DNA of 64,000 nucleotides from Geosiphon pyriformis (taxonomy: Eukaryota; Glomeromycota; Glomeromycetes; Archaeosporales; Geosiphonaceae), in contig JAAOMT010000109.1 of the NCBI GenBank assembly GCA_016748015.1, positions 359,461 to 423,460 on the forward strand, in the 5' to 3' direction. Below the pieces are notes generated by a model. The model searched no databases, had not been told where the DNA came from, and saw only the letters and a program-made list of their open reading frames with translations. Each line of letters begins with the position of its first letter. Positions within the stretch are counted from its first letter, which is position 1. Both the position numbers and the translations under genes were made by a program. This document shows, piece by piece, positions 11,425 to 23,065 of the stretch.

Positions 11425-12750
11425 TTTACTACTCAACTGTTTCTTAAGACCAGAAAATTTCATATTACCAAAAAACCCAACACAATAGTTTAAAAAAATC
11501 TTTACTAATACCAATTTTTTTAATTTTCTAACAGAAAACCAAAGCAATTACTCTAATAACAATAAAAATGTTTTTTAATTTACAGAAGAAAAAACTACTG
11601 AAAAAGAAAATACAAAAGACATAGCAACTATTTATATTACAAAAATTACTAAATTTACAGAAAAAAATACTAACACCAGTCTATAAAAGTGACTTAACAA
11701 AGTTCAGAAAGCAGAAAATACAAATAGATAGAATGCAGTAAGAATATTAAAAACAATTTCATATTTTCTCTAAGAAACAGCAGAAAAATAATTTGAAAAC
11801 TTGGCCAAACTTTCGAAAACTGATAAGCATTCAAAGATGCTTTTTTAAAACAATTTACTAACAATAACATTTTTATTATTCTTTAAAATTACTTTCATAA
11901 TATCAAACAAAAATCATCTAAAACTATTATAACCTATCTTGGAAGATTTAATAAACATTTCTGATGAATTTAACAAATAGAAACCAATAACTATTACTCC
12001 AATGTCCAGATTTTAAATCAGTTTATTGCAAGATTAAAAAACAAACTTATTAAAAAAGTTCAATTACATGCTTTAACAAATCTAGCCACTGCCATTTAAC
12101 ATGCTAAGGCCTATAAAATAGCAATAAAAAAAGCTAATTACACCAAACTTGTGAATCTTGCAATTAGAAAAACTAGTTTAACATTTAAAAAAAAGATTAA
12201 TCAATTAAACAAGAAAGTCAAAAATTATTTTACTAATCAATAACAGTAACAACAATAAAAATATTAATCATCTCAACAATGCAATCAGAATAGCTACACA
12301 TTATTACTGAACAATCAATTTCAAAGCTATCACTATTATAGAATTTTCAGACACTAGAAACAAGATTGCCAAAAATACAACAAAATCAACAACAACAGAA
12401 TAATTAACACTATTTTTAATCTTAACAATCTCATTACCAATTTTTACTATGAACTTATTATTCATCAAGATCTCAATATCAAAACAGTTATTACTAATTT
12501 GTTTTACAATTCATTCAACAGCAGTATTAACAACTATTTGCTCAGTAATATCAAATATTTGTTCGAAAATTGATTTAACAAGATCAATTGTCATCACAAA
12601 ATTAGTTTTTTAACAATAATAAATTTAATTCCAACAACTAATTAATTTTTCAACAACCAGTTCAGCAAAGATTTATATATTATTACACTCAACCCAATTA
12701 CTTTACAATGCCAGAAAAATCAGATTTTCAACAAATTGCACTTTTTAAAA
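11425..12750 (+). pseudogene. Element F Gag remnant
   Basis: In one frame 11,580-11,700 reads TEEKTTEKENTKDIATIYI then TKITKFTEKNT, aligning with copy A Gag (AENNDEIATSYITQLTNFSGEE). The capsid-like core and a Gln/Asn-rich tail (QQFQQLINFSTTSSAK-like, around 12,600-12,680) follow with many stops. The N-terminal 250 or so codons are missing because the piece abuts LINE 1 directly. The right end stops where B's LTR begins. Confidence 0.65.
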
Positions 12751-13647
12751 GTAACACTACATAGAAATTTAGGAATTCTTAATAAAAATATAAAGTAACT
12801 AATTAGAGATAGACATAATAAAAAAAGAATTTCAGGATTTTTTTTAAGGAATTATAAAATTCCAAAAATTTCAGAATTCCTCTTAAAGAATTACAAGATT
12901 CCAGAAATTTCAAAATTTCTGGCTAAAAAAATTAAAAGAATTCAAAAAATTTTGTATAATATTAATTATGTATATATAGTGAGAATATTAAAAACAGAAA
13001 AAATAAAATTTAATACAAAATTAATACCAACAATTAATTAAATTACCCAATATTCTTCTCTTTAAAAAATGGTTTTTTACAATTTAAAGTAGAATTAAAT
13101 CACATATTAATAAATATCAATTATTTCTTAAATTAATATTAGCATTATTTGATTAAAAAATAGTAATCATTTTCACTCTATTAACATTTTATATTAATAG
13201 AATCTAATACTTAACTATATTAAATCAATAGCTTTTAATTATGACTATTGACAGAATACTAATTTCTTATTTTTTTTCTTATTTTTCTTTTATTTTATTT
13301 TTATTTTGTTTCATTTTTTTGTTGTTTACTAATTAATTAAAAAATTAATATGCAGAGTTATTAACATCAAAAAAAACTGGTAAAAGATTCATAAAACAAG
13401 GATAGAAACTCAGAAATTAAGGATAGATTACCAAAAAAAACCAGTTATTAAGCTGAAAAAAAAATTCATAGAATAAACTTCCAGGAAGATATTAAAACAA
13501 TCATTGAATCTCTGTTTATTATATAAAAAACTCAACCAAAATCTTTAGATCATAAAAACCTTCAGAATTACCAATATCATTAAGCTATTTAATACCAAGT
13601 TATGAGTTTGTTATTTGTTCCAACATTTCAAATAATTACTTGTAATA
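12751..13647 (+). repeat. Element B 5' LTR
   Basis: Pairs with 48,416-49,330. Both carry the U3 repeats (AGGAATTT/CAGAATTCCT-type), TATGTATATATAG (12,967-12,979), the shared core AACAATAGCTTTTAATTATG-like block and a T-rich stretch, and end TTGTAATA (a decayed TTGTAACA). The start is less sure: the expected TGTTACTCATAG reads about TAACACTACATAG. Confidence 0.8.
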
Positions 13648-13670
13648 TTTAGTGCTTCTTATAAGATATA
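13648..13670 (+). other. Element B primer binding site (decayed)
   Basis: TTTAGTGCTTCTTATAAG directly follows the LTR and corresponds to TTTGGTGCTCTCTGTGAG in E. It would pair with the 3' end of a tRNA primer; TGG has become TAG. The tRNA is not identified. Confidence 0.6.
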
Positions 13671-13689
13671 ATTCAACAAGAAACCAATA

Positions 13690-15380
13690 CCAACAACAAT
13701 TGTCTAAAACAGTAACAAAATCAGAAGAAATAGAGACAAACTACTTGGGATTTGTAAAAGTTTTATTCCAATACTATTAAACTTACCTTGAATTGACAAG
13801 TAAACATTGACCAACAGAAACAATTTTCAATTTTTACATTAATAAAAAGATTAAATCTCATTTAAAAGACCAAAAAAATCTAGAAGCAGTACTTAACAAT
13901 ATCTATAGTAAATTACTCTAAAGCACTATGTATCTATAAAATTATTTGTTTGCTTCAATAATCACAAAAATTAACAAGAAAATTAAAAAGCACATCTAAC
14001 AGAAATTTTTTATTATTTTTGCAGACAACAAAAATGAAAAATTATAAATATCAACAGAAACACCAAAAAAATACAACCACTTACATAGAAAAAACCAAGA
14101 GTAGTTTTATTTATTTATTTGTTATACTATTATACACTAGAAAGTACCATCCAAATAATATCAACTATAACCATAGTAAAAATACTATTGTTTAGAATAC
14201 TGTTTTAAAATAATTAAAAAAAAGCCAAATTATTAGAAACTTATGACAAGTTCTTTGAAGGATTTAAATTACAATCAACAACTTTATTAAGACTTCAATT
14301 ACTACTATCCCAATCAGATTTTAGAGCCACTAGTCCTTAGAAAAGAACTGACTCAGAAAAAAAAAAAACAACAATCAGAAAATTCATAATTTAAATCTGA
14401 TCTCAGAAAACCCAAAAATACAAACTCCAATTGTTCTAACTCAACATTCTCCAAACAATCTAAACTCTGCTTCTATTGTTTTTTAAAACATATCTCCAGT
14501 AATCGTAATTAATCTACCAGTTGTACCAATTACTGCTATTTAACTACAACTATAACAACAGCAACTTGCATTAATGATATATACATTAATTGCCAAATTC
14601 GAAAAATTTATTGATGAAAAAAATAATGCTCAAACATAAGTAAATAATATAACAAAAGCCATTGTGGCTAATAAATAGAGTAGTGCCAAAGTCTTATAAG
14701 CCATCCTATATTTTTTACAGGATACTGCTAATTTAGGGTATTAGAGTTTGGTCAACAAATCTATAACTTTCAATGTATTTAAAATTAAATTTTTAAGATA
14801 CTTTAGTAATAATAACAACATTAATTGCTTGAAAATTGTCTTTACTACTATTAAACAGAGTGACATAAAAGCAGTTACTACTTACTTAAGACACTTTCAT
14901 AAAAATTTGTACCAAATACAAGCAATTAACATGAATTATTTTACAGTAACACAAATTCTAAACCAATTTATTCATAGTCTGTATAGTAGTCTTCTATAAT
15001 ATATATGTTTATTATATTTACAAATACTCTAAAATACAGTTATATACACCTAAGATTTTCAATTGGCCAAGCTAAAAGCCAATTATGTTCAAGTTGTTAA
15101 TCTAATAATAAATGAATCATTTGACTTGAACTCCAAGTTAAAACAATTCAGTAATTTTATTAACCAAAAATTAGAGAGATACTTAACTATAATTAAGCAA
15201 TATATTAATCTCTAAAATATTATGACAATTCAAAAAACTTTAATTGATTCTAAAATCAGTTGTGTTTCTCATTTTTATCAACCAATTAATTATGATAGCA
15301 AGAAACACATATTTGCCACAATTGTAATAAACAAGGCCATCTAAAAGCTGATTTTTATGTCAGAATTAATAATTAACAAT
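13690..15380 (+). pseudogene. Element B Gag
   Basis: Opens with SEEIETNYLGFVKVLFQYY, matching C. The longest open piece is 14,748-14,999 (FKIKFLRYFSNNNNINCLK, then IKQSDIKAVTTYLRHFH), the capsid-like core. A zinc knuckle at about 15,309-15,350 reads CHNCNKQGHLKADFY, with the final Cys lost. As in C and E, there is no ATG at the position where copy A starts; ACAGTR stands there instead. Dozens of stops. Confidence 0.75.
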
Positions 15381-15699
15381 AGGGAAATTAATATTAAAAC
15401 TCTAATTGCCAGTTTTAAACTCCAAACTATAATCCAAATATAAACTATTTTTAATCTTATTATACCTATTTGATGCAATTACCAATATATACATCTTTAC
15501 TTTATTAAACTTTAATTTTAGTTATCTATTAATCACAACAACCATAAATAATTTATTAAACTTTACCAATTTCAGCACTGCTATACAACTTAGCTTAAAT
15601 ATTATTTGAAAGTCAAAAACTGAGAATTATATAATTATATACCAGCTAATTTTCATTTTATTTTAACTACTATCAGAATTATGTCTAAAAAATTTAGAA

Positions 15700-16340
15700 A
15701 CTGGGTACATTTAGAACTTAAATTTACAAAACTATTTAAGTTTTTTAGTTACTCCAGTAAACAATACATCCAACAATTTGAAAACCAACCAACAAATACT
15801 TATTAACAACATTCTATCAACAATTGTTATAAAAAATAAATTATTTGCAGCCATATTTTTTTTTAAATTAGAAACTTTATCAGAAATACTATTATTTAGC
15901 AAAGTCACTTTCAATGTTAAAACAATTACTGTTATATATACAAATGCTTAAGTTTATAACTATTCTATTAAACTAATTCTTAATAGTAGTTTAACTAATA
16001 GCATTATTATATGACAACTTATGAACCAATTAAATTGCTGAGTTAATTATACTGCCAGCACCAGAATTATTACTGCTAATAGAGTAATAAAAATACTCAT
16101 TAGTAAGATTGATGACTTTTTATTTAAAGTTAATAGCATTATGACACCTATCAAAATTCTCATAATAAAAGTCATACAATATCAAGCTTTTTTTGGTAAT
16201 AACTGGCTGTTTAAAACCAATATTATGCTTAATTAAAATACCTAAGAGCTATAGCTTAGTTAAAATAGTTTGTAAATTTGAGTACCTGCTATTTGTGGTC
16301 ATTTTAAACCAATTGCCATATATCTCTTAATAAAATTTGA
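15700..16340 (+). pseudogene. Element B protease
   Basis: Aligns with C PR: ILNSSLTNSII near 15,977-16,009 replaces the IFDSGSAGSII of C, so the catalytic Asp and Gly are both gone. Downstream are KVIQYQAFFGNNWLFKTN and a decayed LDWNTQEL equivalent. Many stops. Confidence 0.65.
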
Positions 16341-16459
16341 AAAAGAAGAAAAAAAACCTACTTGAGAAATCTATCAAATTTCATGAACTGAAAAAGAACA
16401 CAATATATTACCACTTATATTTACTTGGGAAGAAAAGAAAAAAGAGAAAAAAAAATGAA

Positions 16460-16880
16460 CAATTCCAAATTATCACATTCACTTATACTCTATATATTAC
16501 TACACCCTAAAAACAAACAAATTATTATTGATCCAAGCTTATATGTGTTAATTGTGGCAAAAAATTGTCAACAATGGGTGTATGTTATGACAATAATAAG
16601 AAATGGCCAATAGCAACTAAATATTATTGTTACTTATAAGTTTTTGAATGCTTTAGATAACCCAAATAACAAAAAAAGTAGGGCAATAAATTTTGTCTTA
16701 CATGTAAAACAATTTTTTTTGACAAAAAAATGTGGAACAACATTTCTAGGTAAAAAAAAACATACAATGAATTATGTTAATATACAATTCTAATCAACAA
16801 CTGGATACAAAAAAAAATTCTAATTAATGTTGTTTAAAAACAAACACTGAAATAATTAGAAGGTTATTTACATAACAAAT
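16460..16880 (+). pseudogene. Element B Cys-rich domain
   Basis: Contains CVNCGKKLSTMGVC (about 16,545-16,590), a YYCYL echo of the YYCKPC in C, and CLTCKTIFFDKKMWN (about 16,693-16,737). These are the same CxxC pairs that follow protease in A, C, E and F. Function unknown; zinc binding inferred from spacing only. Confidence 0.6.
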
Positions 16881-16894
16881 ACAAAATTTAGAAA

Positions 16895-17406
16895 ATGGCA
16901 AATGCTAAAGTTAAAGATACTTTACTCAGTAAAATACTAAAAATCAAAAATAATCCACTAATTTTTTTTAAATCCAAATTTGTCCAAATTTTTAATGTTT
17001 TTAACAATATTATAAACAATTTAAAACAATTCTATAAACACTACCAAAACCTAATACTAACTAAAAAAATACAAGAGCAAAAACTAAAACAACTAAATAT
17101 GAGGCTGTATAAATATTGCCTAATTTTCAGTGATTTCAAATATTGTGATAATTTTAACTTTATTTACAATCTACTATCATGCATAATTTATTTGATTCCT
17201 GAGGAAAAAGAACCAATCAGCAAATGTACACTAAAATTAAATTCAAAAATCAATTATAATTCAGATTCTGATAATAATAATAATAATAATAATAATAATT
17301 TTAATTCTGTTCACTATAGCAATAACAATAACAATTCAAATTTTAGTTACAACTCTGAACAATATATTGTGCTTTCAAATTTGTCAATAAAGCAGAAACT
17401 AAAATG
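16895..17406 (+). pseudogene. Element B linker: third Cys cluster and Asn-rich acidic tract
   Basis: A 170-codon open frame. It reads NIINNLKQFYKHYQNLILTKK, then KYCLIFSDFKYCDNF (decayed form of CDYCLIPCDF...YCNKCD in C), then YLIPEEKEPISKC and a long Asn tract. The tract includes an AAT microsatellite (nine units) at 17,272-17,299. It ends YIVLSNLSIKQKLK, matching the YITLSDLSKE that precedes dUTPase in C. Confidence 0.7.
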
Positions 17407-17431
17407 ATTCAACAATAATAATGAAAATATT

Positions 17432-17885
17432 ATGCCAAAACATACACATAATATCAATGTAGAATTTAATTTTAGATATCCAAAAAAAACTGCCATTAGA
17501 TTGAAACCTTATTTGTATATCAGTATAAATCTAAATATAGCATTAGAAATTTCAACAACAACAATAATTCAACTAGCTTTTAAATTTAGTTTAGCAAAAA
17601 AAGAGATTAACATCAGAAAAGAAATAATTAATACAGAATATATAAGAAATATTATTGCAATACTACAAACCAATTCAAAAAAAAAATATACTATTAAACC
17701 AAATAAAAAAATAGTACAGACAATATTTTTGCTTTTAGTTAAAATAACTTAATTAGTTTTAATAAGAAAAAGAGAAAAATTAGGAATTATGGCAAAAGGA
17801 ATAAGTAAATTCGAATCTACAAGTAGAATAGATATACCAATCAATATGGTAAAGAAAAAAACTATTGATAAAGAAAAAATTATTT
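17432..17885 (+). pseudogene. Element B dUTPase domain
   Basis: Aligns residue for residue with the dUTPase of C. Motif 1 is NVEFNFRY (for TDAGFDLRY), motif 2 KFSLAKKEI, motif 3 EIINTEYI (catalytic Asp of GIIDTEY now Asn, Tyr kept), motif 4 PNKKIVQTIF, motif 5 KFESTSR (for RFGSTDR). The frame 17,432-17,752 is open for 106 codons, then a stop and the motif 5 segment. Loss of the Asp predicts an inactive enzyme. Confidence 0.75.
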
Positions 17886-17949
17886 CTATTTATCAATCAA
17901 TTTTAATTCTATTATATAATTAATACACATTAGTTATAGAAAAAAAATA

Positions 17950-18955
17950 AAGAATTAGTCTCAAATTTTTGAAGTAGAAATTACCATTTGTGAATCAGAA
18001 AAAATTAGAATTACCAATCTTTATATACCAGCCAAAAACTATAAACACATTAAAACTCCAATATACAATACAACTAAAAACTTCATAGAAATATTAAATA
18101 GAACTATTATTGGATATTTAGATGCTGAAGTTAAAAATCAAGCACCCACTACTATTTCAAACTTTCTATAGCTATGTGAATATATAGACATCACATTACA
18201 AACAATCTATGAATAAGAAGAATAATATTTGTTGCAACCAAAACAATTAGAACAAATGAACTTAAAGAATTTAGACCCACTTTAACAGATACAACTCAAA
18301 ATACTACTCAACAATTTCATTGACATTTTTTTCAGCAAAAATAAATTTGGCAGAACTGATATTATTTAGCATTAAATTAAGACTGAAGATATGATGTTAA
18401 TTAAACAAAAAGCATACAAAATATTATCAGCCAGCCTTAAAATTATTAGACAGAAAATTAACAAAATGTTGAACAGTGATTACTAATAAGTAGCCATGAA
18501 ACCAGAAGATAAAAAGAAAACCACATTTATAACCAGAAAAAAGAATTTTAAATTTGATGTTATATTTTTTGACTTAACTAATGTTCCAGTCATCTTTCAA
18601 TAATTTATAAAAATTGTCTATACTAGACTACTATAAAAATCAGTAGTAGCCTATTTAAATAACACTAATGTGTTCTTAAAAACATTCAACAATTATCTTT
18701 ATCATCTTCAACAAGTGTTTTAAAAATTAAGAAAAGCTGAATTAAAGTTGAATGCAACCAAATACTTCTTTAATAAAACAGAACTCAAGTTTTTGAAACA
18801 TGTTGTAAGCAAAAACAGCATAAAAACAGATTCAGATAAAATTAAAATAGTCAAAAACTTTCTAGTATCAATTAATTTAATAGAACTAAGAGTATTCTTG
18901 GAATTTGTTAAATACTATTGTTGTTTTATCCAAAACTTCTCCAAATTGGCTTAAT
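17950..18955 (+). pseudogene. Element B reverse transcriptase, internal deletion
   Basis: Begins with LTICESEKIRITNLYIPAKN and QMNLKNLDPL segments seen in C. At about 18,476-18,495 it jumps from NKMLNSD to YxxVAMKPEDKKKTTF, deleting roughly 200 bases that in C hold motifs 1-2 and the first catalytic Asp. Motif C reads YLNN (18,652-18,663), so both Asp residues are gone. The thumb (18,748-18,954) is open: TKYFFNKTELKFLKHVVSKN. Confidence 0.75.
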
Positions 18956-19350
18956 CACTTCATTAGCTTTAATTCAAAAATATCAAATATGAATAGATGA
19001 AAATACAACAAAAAGCTGTTGATATTTTAAGAAAAAAGCTCATTCAAGTACCAGTACTAATCTATTCAAATCATATTAAATCATTCATTATTATTATGAA
19101 TATATCAAGTTAAGTATTAAAAGCAGTATTAACATAAAAAAAAGCAAATAGACAAGAACTTTTAGTGGCATATGCTAGCAAAAGTTTAAATCCAAATAAA
19201 AAGAACTATAGAACTTCAGCATTAGAATACTTGGCTATCTATTAAAGTATTATTAAATAAAAGAAATATTTAAGTCAAAAGTTTAATATATATATTGATT
19301 ACAAAGGATTAACATTAATTTAAAAGCAAAAATTTAAAAATAATCACCAT
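18956..19350 (+). pseudogene. Element B RNase H, part 1
   Basis: Reads IQQKAVDILRKKLIQVPVLIY-like text, then AYASKSLNPNKKNYRTSALEY and IYIDYKGLTLI. It stops at 19,350 where the LTR of element C starts. The missing end continues at 29,286. Confidence 0.75.
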
Positions 19351-20174
19351 TGTTACTCATAGAATATAGGAAATATATATTAGCATAAATTAGCCAATCA
19401 AAAATAACCATAGTAAATGTGGAATTTCAGGATTTTTCTTAAGAGGAATTAGAGAATTCCAGGAATTTCAAGATTTTTGTATAAGGAATTGCAGGATTCC
19501 TGGTGTAAAAAATTGAGAAATCAAAGAATCTCAATTATGTATATATAGTAGTAGTGTTAAAAAGAAAAAAAAGAGCAGAATTTTTTAGTTAAAAACTTCT
19601 CAGTTAATATTTGATCTAAGCAACCTTTCAAATCACAAATATCAATAAATAATTATTTACTATCTCCAATTTCACTTTTTGCTATCAACACTTCATGTTG
19701 ATAACAAGTAATACTTAACCACACTAAAACAATAGCTCTTGATCATGGTTATTGATGGAATACTAACTTGCAAATTGTCTTGGCTTATTTTCTTTATTTT
19801 TTTTGTTTTCTTTTCTTTATTTCATTTCTGTGATTTTATTATTGTGTACTAATTAATTGAAAGAAAATAACGCACAGAGTACTGACATCAAAGTGACTGG
19901 TAAAAGACCCAGAAATAAGAGTAGAACACTCAATTAAAGATAGCTTAGCAGGAGGATTACCAGCCATTACACTGAGAAAAAAATTGACAAAACTGCAGTT
20001 TTGGGAAGCTATGGATAATATTATCAGTTAAATCTCTGTCTATTATACAAAAAACTTCACAACAACACCTTTAGGTCAATATTACTTTCAGAAACCACCA
20101 TCATCATTCAATCAATTAAGCACCAAGTTACAGATTGTTATTTGATTTGAGATCCCAAATAATCACTTGTAACA
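19351..20174 (+). repeat. Element C 5' LTR
   Basis: 824 bases. Perfect 6-base inverted ends TGTTAC and GTAACA. U3 repeats lie at about 19,420-19,500, TATGTATATATAG at 19,536-19,548, a conserved block with AACAATAGCTCTTGATCATG near 19,730-19,748, then a T-rich run. The last 134 bases differ from the 3' LTR at 15 positions, 14 of them transitions. Confidence 0.92.
19536..19548 (+). promoter_or_regulatory. TATA-like box conserved in LTRs
   Basis: TATGTATATATAG recurs at the same LTR position in B (12,967; 48,668), C (28,648), E (44,546 and, altered, 29,846) and, as ATGTATATATACAG on the minus strand, in A (4,044). Its conservation in otherwise diverged U3 regions supports a core-promoter role; the start site is not determined. 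Confidence 0.6.
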
Positions 20175-20176
20175 TT

Positions 20177-20194
20177 TGGTGCTTTCTGTAAGAT
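20177..20194 (+). other. Element C primer binding site
   Basis: TGGTGCTTTCTGTAAGAT starts two bases after the LTR and matches E's TGGTGCTCTCTGTGAGG apart from transitions. The TGG start fits pairing with a tRNA CCA end. The primer tRNA is not identified. Confidence 0.7.
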
Positions 20195-20236
20195 ATAATC
20201 CTACAGAGAACCAGCACTAACAACCCTATCCAAACA

Positions 20237-22330
20237 GTGGCAGAATCTGAAGAAATAGAAACAAACCATTTAGGATTTGCAAAATCCTTATTTCAACATT
20301 ATCACACTCATCTCAGATTAACAAATAATAGTTGGCCAACAGAATCAGCTTTCAATTGCTACGTCAATAAAAAAATAGTATATCACTTGAGAGGCCAAGG
20401 AAATCCAGAATCCACCTTCAACAACTTCTTCAGTGAATTGCTCCAAAGCACTATTCTTCCACAAAACTATCTATTTGCACCCCTAATTACAGAAAAAAAC
20501 CAGGAAATTGAAAAATACACCAAACAGAAATTTTCTATCACTTTTGTTAACAAAAGTAAAAGAAGATTACAAACACCAACAAGAACACCAAAGCAAATCC
20601 AACTACCCACTTGGAAGAAATAAAAATTTGATTCATCTGCTAATCTATCATATTACTACACACCCAGAAGTACTATTAATATAATAAGTACAGTTACAGT
20701 AAGTATGACAACACCACTAAACAGAATCTTATTCCAAAGTAAACAAAAAAAAGCAGAGTTATTAGGAACATACAGTGATTATTTTGAGAGATTTAAATTA
20801 CAATCCCAAATGTCATCAGAAATTCAATTACCACTATCACAACCAGATTTTGGAGCCATTAGTCTTTGAGAAATAACTGATTCCAAGGAAGAGAAGAGTA
20901 GCAATCAAGAAGTTAATAAGCAAAACCCAATCCTAAAAAATTTAGAAATTAAAACTCTGGTTAATCAAACTCCAAAAAATCAGAACAATTGAAACTCTGA
21001 CATAATTAATTAACAAAACTTATCTCCAATAATCGAAATCAATTTACCATTCATCCCACCAATCGCCAAACAGCAATAACAGCTACAACTACTATCCCAA
21101 CAACAAATTCAGCAGCAACCACAACAACAACCAATAACTTATGCTCCAATTGCCAAAATAAAAAAATTTATTGGCAAAGAGGACAATGCCCAAATATGGC
21201 TCAATAATGTGAAAAAAGCCATTGCAGTCAATAGATGGAACAACAACAAAGCCCTTCAAGCAATTCCCTATTTTTTACAGGATATCACCAACTCATGGTA
21301 TCAGAGTTTAGTCACTAAATCTCAAACATACCAGGAATTTAAAATTGCATTTTTAGAATATTTTAGTAACAATAACAGTATTAATTGCCTAGCCAATACC
21401 TTTACTACAATTAAACAGGGAGAAACTGAAGCAGTTATTACTTACTTGGAACACTTCCACAGGAACTTGTGCCAAATTCAAGCAATTCAAGCTGACTATT
21501 TTATAGTACCACAGATACTAAATCAGTTTATCTGTGAACTGTGCAGTAGTTTTTTTCAATGCATATGCCCAATGCACCTACAAACTCTCTAAGATACAGT
21601 TACCAATACAAAAAATTTTGAATTGGCAGAACTTAAAGCAAACTATGCCCAAGCTGTTAACCTAGTCATGAATAGATCATTTGACTTGAATTCCAAATTG
21701 AAACAACTCAGTGATTCAATTAATCAGAAATTAGAAGAATACTTAGCTGACAATTGCACAATTTATCAACCACCACAATGACGCAATAACTCAAGAAACA
21801 AGAATTGTTTCCAAAATTAGTTGTGTCTATTATCATCATTATTATTGTCAAATCAGCCATGACAACAAGAAATGCATGTCTGCCATAATTGTGGTAAACA
21901 AGGCCACATTAGAGCCAACTGCTAATTTTATAATAATAACCCATGATTGGGAAATCAATATTGAAACTCTAATCATTGGTTTCAAGCTCTGAATTATCAA
22001 TCTAACCTAGCACCATATCAACCAAATTACCTACCTATGACACAACAGCCAATCTATCAACCACCAATTTATTAACCAACAACCTCTGTTATTTATCAAC
22101 TGCAGTTTTAACCCATCTATTAGCCACAGCTTTAGGTAATTTATTAGCCTCAATAAATTTAAACACCACCATAAAACTTACCTCAAAATGGAACCCAAAA
22201 GCCAAGACTAACACAACAAAGCTGGAGATCATTGATGGTAATCCATCAACTGATCTCCAGTTCCTCCATGCAACTATCAGGATCTTAACAACAGAATTCA
22301 GGCACTAGGTACACCCAAAACCCGAATTCT
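20237..22330 (+). pseudogene. Element C Gag
   Basis: The N-terminal frame 20,237-20,623 reads AESEEIETNHLGFAKSLFQHY but begins at GTG; no ATG is in frame downstream of a stop at 20,189. Gln-rich runs (QQQIQQQPQQQP) precede the capsid-like core at 21,209-21,592: IAVNRWNNNKALQAIPYFL, SWYQSLVTKS, FLEYFSNNNSINCL. A zinc knuckle CHNCGKQGHIRANC (CX2CX4HX4C) lies at 21,881-21,922, followed by a Pro/Gln/Tyr-rich tail. In-frame stops stand mainly at former Gln or Trp codons. Confidence 0.85.
21881..21922 (+). other. Gag CCHC zinc knuckle (element C)
   Basis: Canonical CX2CX4HX4C with all four ligands intact, the nucleic-acid-binding motif of retroelement nucleocapsids. In copy A and element B the last Cys is lost; in E the His-Cys spacing is five (32,329-32,373). 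Confidence 0.9.
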
Positions 22331-22348
22331 TAGAACTATTTAAGTCTC

Positions 22349-22940
22349 TTGGTCACTCCAGAAGATGCCACATTTACTAAACTGGAAACCAACCAAAAGC
22401 CACTTACCAGCAATATCCTACCAGCAACTATCTTCAATAATAGATTCTTAGCAGCTATTTTTTCTTTTGAACTAAAAGAACCAGTTGAAATGTTGCTATT
22501 CAATAAAGCCATCCTAAAATCAAAATTCATTACTGCAATATATACTGATGCTAAAGTTGATGATCAGCACATTAAACTAATCTTTGATAGTGGATCAGCT
22601 GGCAGCATCATTACATGACAATTTATGGACCAATTAGGTTGCTGAGTTGATCGCGCTACCAGTGTGTGCATAATTACTGCTAATAAAGTGACCAAAACTC
22701 CAATTGGTAAAATAGACAACTTTTTATTTAAAGTCAACAACATTATAATACCAATTAAGGTATTGGTAATAGAAACAATTCAGTATTAGACTCTTGTTGA
22801 AAATGACTGGCTGTTAAAAGCCAATGCCATGCTTGACTGGAACACCCAAGAACTGTAACTCAGTCAGAACAGCTATCACACACGCATGCCAGCTACCTGT
22901 GGTTACTTTAAAACCACTTTTGACAACAAACCCCTCATTG
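22349..22940 (+). pseudogene. Element C aspartic protease
   Basis: A 90-codon open frame (22,349-22,618) holds FLAAIFSFELKE and KLIFDSGSAGSII. Asp-Ser-Gly at 22,586-22,594 is intact, unlike in A, B, D and E. A TGA follows at once (Trp expected), then GKIDNFLFKVNNI, TLVENDWLLKAN and LDWNTQEL continue in collinear text. It would cleave the Gag-Pol precursor. Confidence 0.82.
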
Positions 22941-23065
22941 AATTAGAAGAAGAAAAAAAAAAACCTACTTAGAAAATGTATTAAGTCTCCTGGGCCAATA
23001 CTGAACACAACAAGCTATCACTAGTATTTTTATGAAACAATATAGGAAAAGATAAGAAAGAGGAC

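Noticed and set aside
18476-18490. Alternative genetic code to explain the many in-frame stops
   Set aside because: All three stops occur, at positions where related copies have Gln, Trp or Arg, and each differs by one C-to-T or G-to-A change. The better preserved LINE 3 uses normal stops at its ends.
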